64,000 nt of DNA from contig CP012158.1 of the NCBI GenBank assembly GCA_001189275.1, positions 1,054,001 to 1,118,000 of the forward strand, given 5' to 3'. Shown here piece after piece: positions 43,371-51,884 of this stretch; the stretch's first letter is position 1, and the number at the start of each line of letters is the position of its first letter. The notes beneath the pieces were generated by a model. It had not been told where the DNA came from, made no database searches, and saw only the letters and a list, made by a program, of their open reading frames with translations. Source of the DNA: Pyrobaculum sp. WP30. GTDB lineage: Archaea > Thermoproteota > Thermoprotei > Thermoproteales > Thermoproteaceae. Made by a program: the position numbers and the translations under genes.

Positions 43371-43688
43371 ACAGAGGGGCAAAGGCGACTGTCGACGAGC
43401 CACTCAGCCCTCTGACGGCTAAGGGCGCCGGTCGCGTCATGTCTATCCTCAAGACCTCATGAAGAGGAGGGGATTAGGCTTGAGGGGGCGAAGCTTGTTG
43501 TGATGTTCGCCCCGGCGGCGTCTAGAGAGGGTCGAAGATGTTAAGAAGGCGGTTGAGAAGGAGACCGTAGGTGCAGAGGGGCGTGGATGGTAGACAAGAG
43601 ACTTGTTGGAGTTTTAAAACTTCGACAAGAATGTAGCCGATGTCGAGGAGAAGATCTGTGCCGTGTTTATGCGGGGGTGGACGTAGGG
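43371..43688 (+). other. Decayed coding stretch
   Basis: No intact gene. Plus-strand pieces such as EEGIRLEGAKLVVMFAPAAS (about 43460-43525) and VEDVKKAVEKETVGAEGRGW (about 43528-43590) look protein-like but lie in different frames and lack a start. Family not recognised. Confidence 0.35.
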
Positions 43689-44000
43689 CTACTGGAGGCC
43701 TGCGGCGAATAGGAGGGCCTTCAGGTCCTCGGGATCGGGCGGCTTTTTGAAGTTGGCGACGTAGTTGAGGAGGAGGGCCTTAAGGGCCTCCCATTGCCAT
43801 GGCTCGGCGGGGTATCTGCCGGCGGGGGTCTCCACGGCGCCGTCTACGTACCGCAGGCGGAGGTGCCCCACGGCCGCCTCGTGTGGGGTTACCTCAAGCG
43901 TCAGGCCGGCCTCTTCGGCGGCTTTTTTGGCGTTGGCGTATATACGCGGCGTCGAGTCTTCGCCGAAGCGGAGCTTGTCTGCCGGGTTTATGACCGTCAC
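43689..44000 (-). CDS. Small conserved protein, unknown
   Basis: 103 aa from the GTG at 44000. This start is preferred to upstream ones because a TATA box (cttttta, about 44020-44027) is centred 23-24 nt before it. Soluble, with VTVINPADKLRFGEDSTPRI, a helical ANAKKAAEEAGL segment, AVGHLRLRYVDGAVETPAG, and a C-terminal helix followed by PPDPEDLKALLFAAG. It may be a DNA-binding or enzyme-accessory protein; I do not recognise it. It lies just downstream of a small ORF and the radical SAM gene on the same strand. Confidence 0.6.
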   Translation of the reverse strand: MTVINPADKLRFGEDSTPRIYANAKKAAEEAGLTLEVTPHEAAVGHLRLRYVDGAVETPAGRYPAEPWQWEALKALLLNYVANFKKPPDPEDLKALLFAAGLQ

Positions 44001-44020
44001 GGTCTCGTCCCGTTGTGTCT

Positions 44021-44254
44021 TTAAAAAGATAAGAGGTCCCACTCCAAGATGTAGTCGCATATGTCTGCGATAAATCTCCCGTGTCTCAGCGCCTTGGCGG
44101 CGGCTGGGTGGACCCCGGCGAGGCGCCACTGGGGATCTCTAATTCTCTCTCTAGTTATTAATACTCTCTGTTTTCTCTTATTCACGTACACATAAAACAC
44201 AGGTAAAGAGAATGCCGTGTTTATATACACAACAGGTAAAAACGCCTCAACCAC
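44021..44254 (-). CDS. Small ORF after the radical SAM gene, unknown
   Basis: 77 aa from a GTG at 44254, overlapping the radical SAM stop by 8 nt. It starts with a hydrophobic stretch (AFLPVVYINTAFSLPVFYVYV) followed by a basic segment (NKRKQRVLITRERIRD) and HPAAAKALRHGRFIADICDYI. The overlap suggests coupling to the upstream gene. No family recognised. The TATA box of the next gene lies in its last codons. Confidence 0.5.
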   Translation of the reverse strand: MVEAFLPVVYINTAFSLPVFYVYVNKRKQRVLITRERIRDPQWRLAGVHPAAAKALRHGRFIADICDYILEWDLLSF

Positions 44255-45047
44255 GGCGGCGGGCTTCTCGCCACTCCTCCTCCACGTCTCGGCAACGGAC
44301 CCCCACCTCTGCGCAAAACTCCTCTATGGTCTTCTTGACGCGGCTCCACCACCGGGGGGTGGGCTCCACGCGGCGGTAGCGCGCGGCTAGGTGGGCGTCT
44401 GCCCTCGGCTTGGGGCGGTAGCGGTCGTAGATGAGCTCCGCCCCTATCTCCCCGGCGAATTTCACCACCTCGGCGATGTCCTGGGGGCCGTCGTTGAAGC
44501 CGGGCACCACCGGCCCTAGGAAGATCCAGACCTTCACCCCAGCCGCGGCGAGTTTGGCGGCGGCGCGGGCCCTGGCGAAGGGGTGGGCGGCGAGCGGCTC
44601 GAGGATCCTCGCCTTGTCTCGCATGGTCGTTATTGTGAAGCCCACGTCTACGGCGTCTCTATGGCGCGTCAAGACGTCGAGGTCGCGAACCACCAAGCCG
44701 GACTTGGTCTGGATGGAGACGTGGAAGCTGGCTTGGGCTAGTATCTCCACCGCGCCGCGGGTCAGCTTGTATCTCGCCTCGGGGGGCTGGTAGGGGTCTG
44801 TGATGGTGGAGAGCCCCACGATCCCCGGCTTGGCCTTGGCCACCTCCCGCCTGAGGAGCTCCAAGAGGTTTATCTTGACGTACACCACCTGGCCCCACGC
44901 CGCGGCGGGCGGCCCCCTGGTGAAGTCCATGGCGTAGCAGTAGAGACAGCCGTGGAGACAACCCACGTAGGGGTTCAGGGAATAGTCGTACTCCGGGAGG
45001 CCCGACGGCGCGAGGGCGCGGCTGACTCTGATCTCGTATATCTTCAC
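44247..45047 (-). CDS. Radical SAM protein (SplB-like)
   Basis: 266 aa. The [4Fe-4S]/SAM motif C-x3-C-x2-C is GCLHGCLYCYA near residues 30-40. It is followed by VGLSTITDPYQPPEARY, STI and FTITTMRDKARILEP, VWIFLGPVVPGFND and ELIYDRYRPKPRAD. These are typical of the SPL-like radical SAM group found widely in archaea. The real substrate is unknown; DNA photolesion repair is only one possibility. ATG 45047 overlaps the stop of the 88-aa gene. Confidence 0.88.
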   Translation of the reverse strand: MKIYEIRVSRALAPSGLPEYDYSLNPYVGCLHGCLYCYAMDFTRGPPAAAWGQVVYVKINLLELLRREVAKAKPGIVGLSTITDPYQPPEARYKLTRGAVEILAQASFHVSIQTKSGLVVRDLDVLTRHRDAVDVGFTITTMRDKARILEPLAAHPFARARAAAKLAAAGVKVWIFLGPVVPGFNDGPQDIAEVVKFAGEIGAELIYDRYRPKPRADAHLAARYRRVEPTPRWWSRVKKTIEEFCAEVGVRCRDVEEEWREARRRG

Positions 45048-45310
45048 AGGTCGACCTCCAAGACTTGTCCAACCTCAACGTCGCCTAGGTACAGCCTCCC
45101 GTTTTTCACGGTCTTCTTCACGCCGCCGACCTCCCCCTCCCGGGGGAGGAAGAGTCTTATCTGCGAGTCGCCTTTTTCCCACTTGGCCGCGGTTTCTGCG
45201 GCCCCGTCTTTGACGCGGGCCGCGTTGCCGTGTTCGTCCACGGCCACGCCGCCGAAGTCCGCCACGACGATTTTCTTGCCGTATGTCCGCAGAACCGCGA
45301 TCTTAACCAC
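45044..45310 (-). CDS. Small beta-rich protein coupled to radical SAM
   Basis: 88 aa (start codon near 45310, ATGA overlap with the radical SAM gene). Reads as alternating strands: VKIAVLRTYGKKIVVADFGG, VAVDEHGN, QIRLFLPREGEV, GRLYLGDVEVGQVLEVDL. No cysteine or membrane segment. Not a family I know. The coupling suggests a partner or accessory of the radical SAM protein. Confidence 0.62.
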   Translation of the reverse strand: MVKIAVLRTYGKKIVVADFGGVAVDEHGNAARVKDGAAETAAKWEKGDSQIRLFLPREGEVGGVKKTVKNGRLYLGDVEVGQVLEVDL

Positions 45311-45525
45311 GTGTATGCGGGGGTTTCGGCTTAAAAATCTTCACCGCCCAGCCGCCGCTGGTTTGTGACTTGTTGTGACGAGGTCTACGATGTAGCCTAG
45401 GCGGTGGAAACATCTGCTGTCGCCGGGGGGTCTGGAGGGGAGGTTTTCGGGGGCGGACTGGGGCGGGAGGGTGTGCATCTTTCGCACCTTAGGGAGAGTT
45501 ATTAAGGCGGGTTGATGTGTGGGTT

Positions 45526-45996
45526 GTGAATGTGTGGCTTCCTCTGCTGGTGGTGTTTTCGTTGGGTGGGGTTGCGGCGTCTCTCCTGGTGGTGTATCTC
45601 TTCTATGTGTTGGGCACGTTGCCGCCTGGTTGCTACGCGGATCTCGAGGTTCTGCCCGGCGTCACGATGGACTGCGTAAGGGTGCTGACCAGCGAATACG
45701 CCTACGTGCCGGTTCCCGTGCTCGGCCGGGTGCCGCTGGACGTGGCGGCGGCTGTCTGGTTCGTGGTGAACATCGGGGCGGCTCTGTGGCTTTACAAGAC
45801 GCTGTCGCGGGGGGCGGCCCGTTTCGTCTTCTGGTGGCGCCTCCTGGGCCTCGCCATCTTGCCGTATCTCCTCTATCTGGAGTTCGCCGTGTTGAAGGCG
45901 GTCTGCATCTACTGCACCGTTATGCATGTCTTCATCTTGGCGGATTTCGTCGTGATTTCTATCTTCCTCCGGAAGATGGCGCCGCTGATAAGGTAG
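45526..45996 (+). CDS. VKOR family protein (thiol oxidase partner)
   Basis: 156 aa from the GTG at 45526, 23 nt after a TATA-like ttattaag. Four helices (residues about 5-30, 70-92, 102-118 and 128-150). The redox-active C-x-x-C (CIYC, residues 127-130) starts the last helix, and Cys36 and Cys50 in the first loop can serve as the shuttle pair. VKOR homologues reoxidise a thioredoxin-like DsbA using quinone and drive disulfide formation. Pyrobaculum-type archaea are known for many disulfide-bonded proteins. No DsbA gene is adjacent. The 3' end overlaps the convergent aldo/keto reductase. Confidence 0.85.
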   Translation: MNVWLPLLVVFSLGGVAASLLVVYLFYVLGTLPPGCYADLEVLPGVTMDCVRVLTSEYAYVPVPVLGRVPLDVAAAVWFVVNIGAALWLYKTLSRGAARFVFWWRLLGLAILPYLLYLEFAVLKAVCIYCTVMHVFILADFVVISIFLRKMAPLIR

Positions 45997-46891
45997 CGCC
46001 GTGGCGGCGCCAGAGCTCCTCCAGCCTCTCCAGGTGGTCCCGGGGCAGGAGCCTGCTGTCTGAGGCGGCGGCGTATTCCTCAAGCTCCTCCGGCGCCGTG
46101 GCGGTGACCACCACGCTGGCCACTGGGAAGGAGAGCACGTACTTGACGGCGTATTGCGCCAGCGTGAGGCCCAGCTCTCTGGCCAGCGGCGCCACCTCCC
46201 TCTCCACGACGGCCCTCGCCTTCAGCATCCACTCCCTGGGCCGCAGGGATCGGTGGTCTGTGGGGTTTGGGTTGAACCTGTCGGTGAGTACGCCGGTGGC
46301 GTCGGGCACCCTGACCAGTAACCCGCTTCCGCCGCGCCTGATGAACTCCCTGCCGGGGTCCTGCTCCAGTATGTTAAAGACGAACATCACGGCGTCTAGC
46401 CCGGCCTCCAAGGCGGCGAGGCCCTCCTCCAGGACATAGGTCTCGGGCCCCAGGGCTGCGCCGACACACCTCGCCAGCGTTCCCCTCTGCGCCTTGAGCC
46501 AGGTCGCGGTTTTCCTCACGGCGTCGGCCGTGGGGTTGTGGATCATGAGTATGTCCGGCCGCCTGCCGAGCCGCTCCGCCGACTTGGCCGCGGCCCAGCC
46601 TAAGTAGTCGGGGTCGAAGCGCCTAGTCGGCTTCTCGAAGTGGTAGAAGTCGTAGCCCACCTTGGTGGAGAGGACCACGTCGTGTCCCCTCAGCCACTGG
46701 CCGAGGAGCTCCTCGCTCCTCCCCCCGCCGTATACATCCGCCGTGTCGAAGAGGTTTATGCCCAGGTCCAGGGCCTTGTTAACCAGCCTCCGCGCCTCCT
46801 CGTCGCTCAGCCTATAAAGCTCGCTCCCCACCACCCACCCGCCGAGGCCGATCTCAGACACCTCAAGCCCGCAGAGGGTCCTCCGGCGCAT
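45959..46891 (-). CDS. Aldo/keto reductase
   Basis: 310 aa. N-terminus LCGLEVSEIGLGGWVVGSEL, catalytic Asp/Tyr region LFDTADVYGGGRSEELLGQWL near residues 50-70, the Lys in VVLSTKVGYDF near 80, and LMIHNP for the His position, where many members have H. It should be an NADPH-dependent (beta/alpha)8 reductase of small carbonyls; the substrate is not predictable. A TATA box (agatttaaact, about 46909-46918) lies 23 nt before ATG 46891, at the 3' end of the phosphoesterase gene. Confidence 0.9.
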   Translation of the reverse strand: MRRRTLCGLEVSEIGLGGWVVGSELYRLSDEEARRLVNKALDLGINLFDTADVYGGGRSEELLGQWLRGHDVVLSTKVGYDFYHFEKPTRRFDPDYLGWAAAKSAERLGRRPDILMIHNPTADAVRKTATWLKAQRGTLARCVGAALGPETYVLEEGLAALEAGLDAVMFVFNILEQDPGREFIRRGGSGLLVRVPDATGVLTDRFNPNPTDHRSLRPREWMLKARAVVEREVAPLARELGLTLAQYAVKYVLSFPVASVVVTATAPEELEEYAAASDSRLLPRDHLERLEELWRRHGATLSAAPSSGGR

Positions 46892-46913
46892 GTATCCTCC
46901 GCGAACGGCAGAT

Positions 46914-47615
46914 TTAAACTGCGATTACCATTTCCCGCCTGCAGTAGATCCTCGGGAGTATCTCGCCGAGGCCCCTCGTCACGTACATGACGGCCTCCCC
47001 CCTCCGGTAGAGACCCCAGGTGTAGCCGAAGTAGCTGATGGTGTAGACAGGGACGTTAAGCGGCAGGCAAATTTGGCCGCCATGGGTATGACCTGCGAGG
47101 TAGATCCCCCGCCGCGCCGCCTGGAAGGCGTCCGGCGAGTGGACGAGGACTACGTCTGCGTCGGCCGCGGCGGGGTAGCTCCGCGGGTCGTCCCGCCAGT
47201 CCAGCCCGTGGATCCTCAGGCCGCCTAGCTGAACCCAGTCGTCCGCCAGCACATGGACGCCCGCGTCTTCAAGCGCCTTGACCCCCTGCCTCAGGGGGAA
47301 CTTCCCCCTGCTCCAGTGCTCGTGGTTGCCCAAGACAGCCACCTTAGGCCCTGGGAGCCGTCTCAGCGTCTCCACAACGACGTCGAGACTCGGCGTTTCT
47401 CCGTCGTAGGTGTCGCCTCCTATGAGGAGGAGGTCGTAGGGGGGTAGGTCCAGCCGCCTGACGCCGTGGAGGTGGAGGTCGGAGATAAACACCACCCTCT
47501 TCCCAAGCCCCAGCCGGAGCTCGGCGACGTCGGCGCCGGCCAGCGGCGCCCCGAAACCGGCCGCGGTAATCGCCGCCGCGCCGCCTATTGAGGTCAGGAA
47601 GACGCGGCGCCTCAT
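46914..47615 (-). CDS. Exported metallophosphoesterase
   Basis: 233 aa. The N-terminus MRRRVFLTSIGGAAAITAAG has twin Arg followed by a hydrophobic core, resembling a Tat signal or anchor. Metallophosphoesterase motifs in order: VFISDLHLHG (D-x-H), LIGGDTYDGE, VLGNHEHW, VLVHSPD and AGHTHGGQ. These bind two metal ions in calcineurin-like phosphatases; the YkuE-like lipid A hydrolase group has the same layout. ATG 47615 overlaps the LysJ/ArgD stop (ATGA). Substrate unknown, perhaps a phospho-lipid or nucleotide outside the cell. Confidence 0.87.
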   Translation of the reverse strand: MRRRVFLTSIGGAAAITAAGFGAPLAGADVAELRLGLGKRVVFISDLHLHGVRRLDLPPYDLLLIGGDTYDGETPSLDVVVETLRRLPGPKVAVLGNHEHWSRGKFPLRQGVKALEDAGVHVLADDWVQLGGLRIHGLDWRDDPRSYPAAADADVVLVHSPDAFQAARRGIYLAGHTHGGQICLPLNVPVYTISYFGYTWGLYRRGEAVMYVTRGLGEILPRIYCRREMVIAV

Positions 47616-48763
47616 TGCGCCTCAGCTTTTCTCAACACGTCCACCACGGCGGCCTGCACCACCTCCATGTCCTCCTTCGTGGTCATATAAGGCGGGAGGA
47701 ACCGCAGGGTGTTTACGCCGGCGGTTAGGGCCATCACGCCTCTCTCCATGAGGGGCTGGAGGAACTGATCCGCCTTGACCCTCAGCTCCAGGCCCAGCAT
47801 GAGGCCCATGCCCTTCACCCTCACGGCGAGTCTGCTCCCGGTCTCCGCCAGGGCCTTGGCCAGCTCCGCCCCCGCCCTCTCCGCCTTGGCGGGCACGTCT
47901 TCCTCCCTCACCAGTCTGGAGGCGGCCGCCGCGGCGGCCATGACGACGGCGTTGCCCGCGAAGGTGGAGCCGTGTTCCCCAGGCTCAAAGACGTCGCCGA
48001 ACTCCTCCCTCGCCACGGCGAGACCTATGGGCAGGCCGCCGGCGACGGGCTTCCCCGCGGTGAAGATGTCCGGCTCCACGCCGTATTTCTGGAAGGCCCA
48101 GACGGCGCCGGTGCGGCCGAAGCCTGTCTGGACCTCGTCTATTATGAGGAGGGCGCCCCTCCTGGCGGCCTCGTCGCGGAGGGCCTTTAGGAACTCCGGG
48201 GTGGCTGGGTTGACGCCGCCTTCGCCTTGTATAGGCTCCACCACTACGCAACAGGCGTCTTCGCCCACCACCTTGTCCACTTCAGACGGTACGTTGAATT
48301 TGCCGAACCTCACGTGGGGGTAGAGGGGCTCGAAGGCCTTGCGGTACTTCTCGTTCCAGGTGATAGACAGCGACCCCATGGTCCTGCCGTGGAAGCTGTT
48401 GGTGAAGGCCACTATGGTGGGCTTCTTGGTGATCTTCTTGGCGATTTTTATGGCGACCTCCACCGCCTCGGTGCCCGTGTTTTGTAGGAAGACTGTTCCG
48501 AACTTGGCGGGGAGGAGGCGGGAGAACTCCTCCATGAACCGCTCCCGGGCCGGCGTGGAGAAGTTGAGGGGGACGGCCCACACCTCCTCTATCTGCCGTC
48601 TCACCGCCTCCATTATCTTGGGGTTGGCGTGGCCGAGGAAAACCACGCCGTGGTTGGTGTTGCAGTCCACGTACCGCCTCCCCTGGTCGTCCCAGACATA
48701 TTGCATGAAGCCCCGCACGATTCTGACGCCGTATTCGCGGTAGTAGCGAGCCAGCCTGGCCAT
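47612..48763 (-). CDS. lysJ: Acetylornithine / LysW-gamma-lysine aminotransferase
   Basis: 383 aa, class III PLP aminotransferase. Key residues: NTGTEAVEVAIK, FHGRTMGSLS, EPIQGEGG, IIDEVQTGFGRTG (Asp209 contacts the PLP ring N), FTAGKPVAGGLPIG with the Schiff-base Lys238, and GSTFAGN. In Thermoproteales the same enzyme usually serves the LysW-dependent lysine (and arginine) route, hence the symbol, but ArgD-type use cannot be excluded. No other lys/arg genes are adjacent. A TATA box (tatataaat, about 48781-48789) is centred 23 nt before ATG 48763. Confidence 0.85.
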   Translation of the reverse strand: MARLARYYREYGVRIVRGFMQYVWDDQGRRYVDCNTNHGVVFLGHANPKIMEAVRRQIEEVWAVPLNFSTPARERFMEEFSRLLPAKFGTVFLQNTGTEAVEVAIKIAKKITKKPTIVAFTNSFHGRTMGSLSITWNEKYRKAFEPLYPHVRFGKFNVPSEVDKVVGEDACCVVVEPIQGEGGVNPATPEFLKALRDEAARRGALLIIDEVQTGFGRTGAVWAFQKYGVEPDIFTAGKPVAGGLPIGLAVAREEFGDVFEPGEHGSTFAGNAVVMAAAAAASRLVREEDVPAKAERAGAELAKALAETGSRLAVRVKGMGLMLGLELRVKADQFLQPLMERGVMALTAGVNTLRFLPPYMTTKEDMEVVQAAVVDVLRKAEAQ

Positions 48764-48819
48764 GGGTTGGAATACACCTATATATAAATTTGGCGATGCT
48801 CCGGAGGGCTTAGGCGGCG

Positions 48820-48897
48820 TCAGTAGTACTCAACCTCGTATATGGGCTGGGCCTTCTTCCTTAGGAGCTTGACCCAGATGTTGTTCCTGAGGTCCAT
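48820..48897 (-). CDS. 25-residue leaderless micro-gene
   Basis: ATG 48897 opens a 25-codon frame (MDLRNNIWVKLLRKKAQPIY, then a five-residue tail) ending in TGA at 48820. A strong TATA box (cttatattt, 48916-48924) is centred 23 nt upstream, the exact spacing of the real leaderless genes here, and no other gene uses it. The peptide is basic and amphipathic. I do not recognise it. It could be a small ribosomal or membrane-binding peptide, or the frame could be chance on a non-coding RNA. Confidence 0.5.
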   Translation of the reverse strand: MDLRNNIWVKLLRKKAQPIYEVEYY

Positions 48898-48975
48898 GTC
48901 TCCACGGCCTCGGGGAAATATAAGGCCAGCGGTTGCTTAGGAGGCGGATTTTTATACTACGGCTCACCCGTATAC

Positions 48976-49215
48976 GTGACAAATCCCATGAGGCAGATCT
49001 TCAACAAGTTGAGGTGGACGGGGCGTCGGGCCTACTTTAGGTACCTCAACAGGCCAGGCGGCGAGGAGGTGGCCTCCACAGACGACGTGGTGGAGGTGGG
49101 CGCTAACGGGGTGGTGGTGTCCCGCGGCGGGAGGGAGAGCTACATCCCGTACCACCGCATCGTGGAGATCCGCCTGGACACGGGCGAGGTCCTCCTTGAG
49201 AGGAGGCGCGGCTAG
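48976..49215 (+). CDS. DUF504 / MJ1316-type RNA end recognition domain protein
   Basis: 79 aa from the GTG at 48976, 23 nt after a TATA box (ttttata, 48950-48956). An in-frame ATG is at 48988. Matches the small archaeal DUF504 domain: [39 protein letters not shown]. In eukaryotes the homologous domain occurs in RNA-processing proteins and is predicted to recognise cyclic phosphate or RNA ends. Its last bases overlap the convergent trpF gene by 4 nt. Confidence 0.85.
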   Translation: MTNPMRQIFNKLRWTGRRAYFRYLNRPGGEEVASTDDVVEVGANGVVVSRGGRESYIPYHRIVEIRLDTGEVLLERRRG

Positions 49216-49835
49216 CCTCTCCCCAGCGCCTTGAGGAGGGCCCTGACCTTCCCCATGTCTTTAACGCCGGGGCTCGCCTCCACGCCGCTGGCCACGTCCA
49301 CCATGTAGGGCCTCAGCGCCGCCACGAGGTGGGCGTTCTCCGGCGCGACGCCACCCGCCACAGCCACCTTCCCCAGCCCAACCACCTGCCTCAGCGCGGC
49401 CAGCGGTATCTTGAGCCCGCCCTCGTACCGCTCCCGGCTACTCTTGTCGGCGTCCACCAGCACGTATTCGTGGGGTCTCCTCAGCAACTCCTCCACCGCG
49501 GCCCTCAAGTCCGCCCCGGGCCTATACACGGCCACGGGCGCAAGCGCGACTCCTCGGGAGGCGGCGTAGTCGTAATCCTCCTCCGCCAGCGCGCCGTGGT
49601 GTTGCACAACAGATATGCCGCTCTCAGCGGCGAGGTCCACCGCCTCCTTGGGCGGCAGCGACGCAGTCACCAGCACCGACCTGCTCCTCCGCACAGCGGC
49701 TCTCAAGGCCCCAAGGGCCTCCGGCCTGACGGCGCGGGGGCTCGTCGGCTCCACTATGAACCCTATATACTCCACAACCCCGTCCAGCGCCTCGGCATCG
49801 GCCAGCCTGGCGACGCCACATATCTTAACCAACAC
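49212..49835 (-). CDS. trpF: Phosphoribosylanthranilate isomerase
   Basis: 207 aa from the GTG at 49835, with an AT-rich TATA-like element near 49855-49862, 24 nt upstream. TIM-barrel isomerase motifs: [12 protein letters not shown] (catalytic Cys near residue 6), [30 protein letters not shown] (catalytic Asp), [11 protein letters not shown] and [15 protein letters not shown]. It converts phosphoribosylanthranilate to CdRP in tryptophan synthesis. It is transcribed on the opposite strand from the rest of the trp cluster. trpC is not in the window. Confidence 0.92.
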   Translation of the reverse strand: MLVKICGVARLADAEALDGVVEYIGFIVEPTSPRAVRPEALGALRAAVRRSRSVLVTASLPPKEAVDLAAESGISVVQHHGALAEEDYDYAASRGVALAPVAVYRPGADLRAAVEELLRRPHEYVLVDADKSSRERYEGGLKIPLAALRQVVGLGKVAVAGGVAPENAHLVAALRPYMVDVASGVEASPGVKDMGKVRALLKALGRG

Positions 49836-49877
49836 GGCTTTTATGAATTAGCCAGTTTAATAGTCACCCGGCTTTTA

Positions 49878-50140
49878 CCTGGGCGGAGGTTTTAAAGAGG
49901 GTCTACCCGGCGCTGTCGGCGCGTTACAAAGTAGACGGCAGATCCCAGGTCTTGTAGACCTGGCCTGGCACTCCCCTCGAAGGACGTCGACTTGTTTATT
50001 GAAGAACCCTCTTGAGCTGTCGCGGCTAGTTGCCGAGGCTCTTGGGCTTTTAGAGGGGCGGTTTGAGTTCTTCAGGAGGGGGGATAACCAGATTCTTCAC
50101 TTCTTCGCAAGGAACGGGCGGAACAAAACGCGGAACTAGG
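49878..50140 (+). pseudogene. Frameshifted nucleotidyltransferase-like fragment
   Basis: Plus-strand remnants in two or three frames: AEVLKRVYPALSARYKVDG, then LPSKDVDLFIEEPS (an Asp-x-Asp on a strand, as in nucleotidyltransferase-fold proteins), then LELSRLVAEALGLLEGRFEF and on to ILHFFARNGR. Stops at about 49957 and 50012 interrupt them. The family call is tentative and rests on the K-D-V-D-L-F-I pattern. The remnant fills the gap between trpF and the trpB promoter. Confidence 0.5.
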
Positions 50141-50233
50141 CGGAGCGGCGGCTCCACGTCTCTCTATTCTTTCGGCTTTTTGTAAATATATAACACATGG
50201 CGCGTATTATATACTGCACGTGGTGGGGTTTAG

Positions 50234-50279
50234 TTTTTAAGGTGGGTTTTTCTCGGGCTTTATGTCCTCGGGGTGGTAG
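50234..50279 (+). promoter_or_regulatory. trpB promoter with a leaderless five-codon ORF (MSSGW)
   Basis: A TATA box (tttttaa, 50234-50240) is centred 25 nt before an ATG at 50262. That ATG starts Met-Ser-Ser-Gly-Trp-stop (TAG at 50277-50279), whose frame overlaps the trpB GTG at 50273. Transcription starting at the usual distance would place this AUG at or near the 5' end of the mRNA, where crenarchaeal ribosomes initiate well. trpD has the same arrangement. Confidence 0.5.
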
Positions 50280-51526
50280 ATAGGTGGTACAACATCGCGG
50301 CTGATCTGCCGGGGGTGTTGCCCCCTCCGAAGGACCCGGAGGAGGGTGAGAGCAGGATCGCCTTGTTGACCAGGATCCTCCCCTCCGCGCTCATCGACCA
50401 GGAGTTCACGGCGGAGAGGTGGGTGCCGATACCTGAGGAGGTGCGGGACGTGTACAGGAGGGTTGGGCGCCCGACCCCTCTGTTTAGGGCGGAGGGGTTC
50501 GAGAGGGCTCTTGGGACCGGGGTCCACATCTATTATAAGTACGAAGGGGTTCTGCCGGTGGGTAGCCACAAGCTTAACACGGCCGTGGCGCAGGCGTACT
50601 ACGCCAAGGTGGACGGCGCGGTGGAGGTGGCGACGGAGACCGGCGCGGGGCAGTGGGGCATGGCGGTGTCGCTGGCGGCGGCGCTGTTTGGACTGAGGGC
50701 AACGGTGTTTATGACCCGGTCCTCCTACAACAGCAAGAGGCAGAGGCTGGCGTTTATGAGGGCCTACGGCGCCACGGTGCACCCAAGCCCCAGCGACGTC
50801 ACCGATACCGGGAGGCGCCACTACAGGCCGGACCACCCGGGCTCTCTGGGCATCGCCATCTCGGAGGCGGTGGAGTACGTCCTAACTGGCGAGAGGCGCA
50901 GGTATCTGCCGGGTAGCGTCATGGAGTTCGTCCTCCTGCACCAGACCGTCATTGGGCTTGAGGCCGTTGGGCAGATGCCGGAGGAGCCCGACGTGGCCGT
51001 GGCCTGCGTCGGCGGGGGCTCCAACTTCGGCGGCTTCACCTACCCCATGATAGGCGCCAAGCTCAGGAGGGAGGGGTTCGCGAAGACGAGGTTCGTCGCC
51101 GTGGAGTCCGCCGCGGCGCCTAAGCTCACGAGGGGGGAGTACCGCTACGACTTCCCAGACGCCACAGGCATCCTCCCACTCATAAGGATGTTCACCCTGG
51201 GCCACGACTACGTCCCGCCGCCGGTGCACGCCGCGGGTCTCAGGTACCACGGAGCCGCGCCCAGCCTCTCTCTGCTCAAGAGGCTTGGCCTCGTAGAGGC
51301 CGTGGCGTACAGCCAGGAGGAGGTGATGCAAGCTGCCCTCCTCTTCGCCAGGTCCGAAGGCGTAATACCTGCGCCTGAGTCCGCCCACGCCGTCAAGGCC
51401 GCCGCAGACCTCGCCAAGAAGCTGCCGCCGGGTTCGGTGATCGTCTTTAACATGTCTGGCCACGGCCTCCTCGACGTAGACGCCTACGAGAAGGCCCTGG
51501 AGTGGGTTAAAGATATAACAACGTGA
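50273..51526 (+). CDS. trpB: Tryptophan synthase beta chain, TrpB2 type
   Basis: 417 aa from the GTG at 50273; no other in-frame start lies nearby. It condenses indole with serine. The PLP-binding Lys100 is in VGSHKLNTA, followed by ETGAGQWG (catalytic Glu of the COMM region), VACVGGGSNFGG (phosphate cup) and FNMSGHGLLD. The long N-terminus (YNIAADLPGVLPPPKDPEEG) and the RPTPLFRA region mark the TrpB2 subclass common in hyperthermophiles. Its trpA lies at the far end of the cluster, and trpF just before it on the other strand. Confidence 0.95.
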   Translation: MVDRWYNIAADLPGVLPPPKDPEEGESRIALLTRILPSALIDQEFTAERWVPIPEEVRDVYRRVGRPTPLFRAEGFERALGTGVHIYYKYEGVLPVGSHKLNTAVAQAYYAKVDGAVEVATETGAGQWGMAVSLAAALFGLRATVFMTRSSYNSKRQRLAFMRAYGATVHPSPSDVTDTGRRHYRPDHPGSLGIAISEAVEYVLTGERRRYLPGSVMEFVLLHQTVIGLEAVGQMPEEPDVAVACVGGGSNFGGFTYPMIGAKLRREGFAKTRFVAVESAAAPKLTRGEYRYDFPDATGILPLIRMFTLGHDYVPPPVHAAGLRYHGAAPSLSLLKRLGLVEAVAYSQEEVMQAALLFARSEGVIPAPESAHAVKAAADLAKKLPPGSVIVFNMSGHGLLDVDAYEKALEWVKDITT

Positions 51527-51539
51527 AGAGTTACATCAC

Positions 51540-51884
51540 ATGGGCTTAACCTTCGCCGAGGTCGAGATCGTGGGCAGGTCTTACAAGGCGCTCATAGATA
51601 CAGGCTTCAACGGAGAGGTGCTGGTGAGCAGGAGGGTGGCTGAGGAGGTGGGGCTTAAGCCCTTTAGGACTAAGGAGAGGGTGACTGTAGACGGGAGGAG
51701 GATTAAGGTGGAGGTGGCGGTGGCAGTCATCAAGCTGTGGGGGGAGGAGACTGAGGTTTTTGTAGAGATACTCGACGAGCTTCCGCTGGACGTGCTCATT
51801 GGCGTACAAGCCCTCGAGCGGCTTGGATACGTAGTTGACCCCGTAAGCGGCCGGCTGGAGAAGGTGGGGCTGTTGGCGGTATAG
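51540..51884 (+). CDS. Retropepsin-like aspartyl protease domain protein
   Basis: 114 aa from ATG 51540, 13 nt after trpB, with a TATA-like agatataac near 51508-51518 inside trpB. Residues 19-24 read LIDTGF, the D-T-G active site, followed by EVLVSRRVAEEVGL, DVLIGVQALERLGYVVDP and SGRLEKVGLL. The same fold and size as 19574-19927, but the sequences are clearly different. A lone protease domain between trpB and trpD is unusual. There is no signal peptide. Substrate unknown, and a role in Trp metabolism is not implied by sequence. Confidence 0.8.
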   Translation: MGLTFAEVEIVGRSYKALIDTGFNGEVLVSRRVAEEVGLKPFRTKERVTVDGRRIKVEVAVAVIKLWGEETEVFVEILDELPLDVLIGVQALERLGYVVDPVSGRLEKVGLLAV

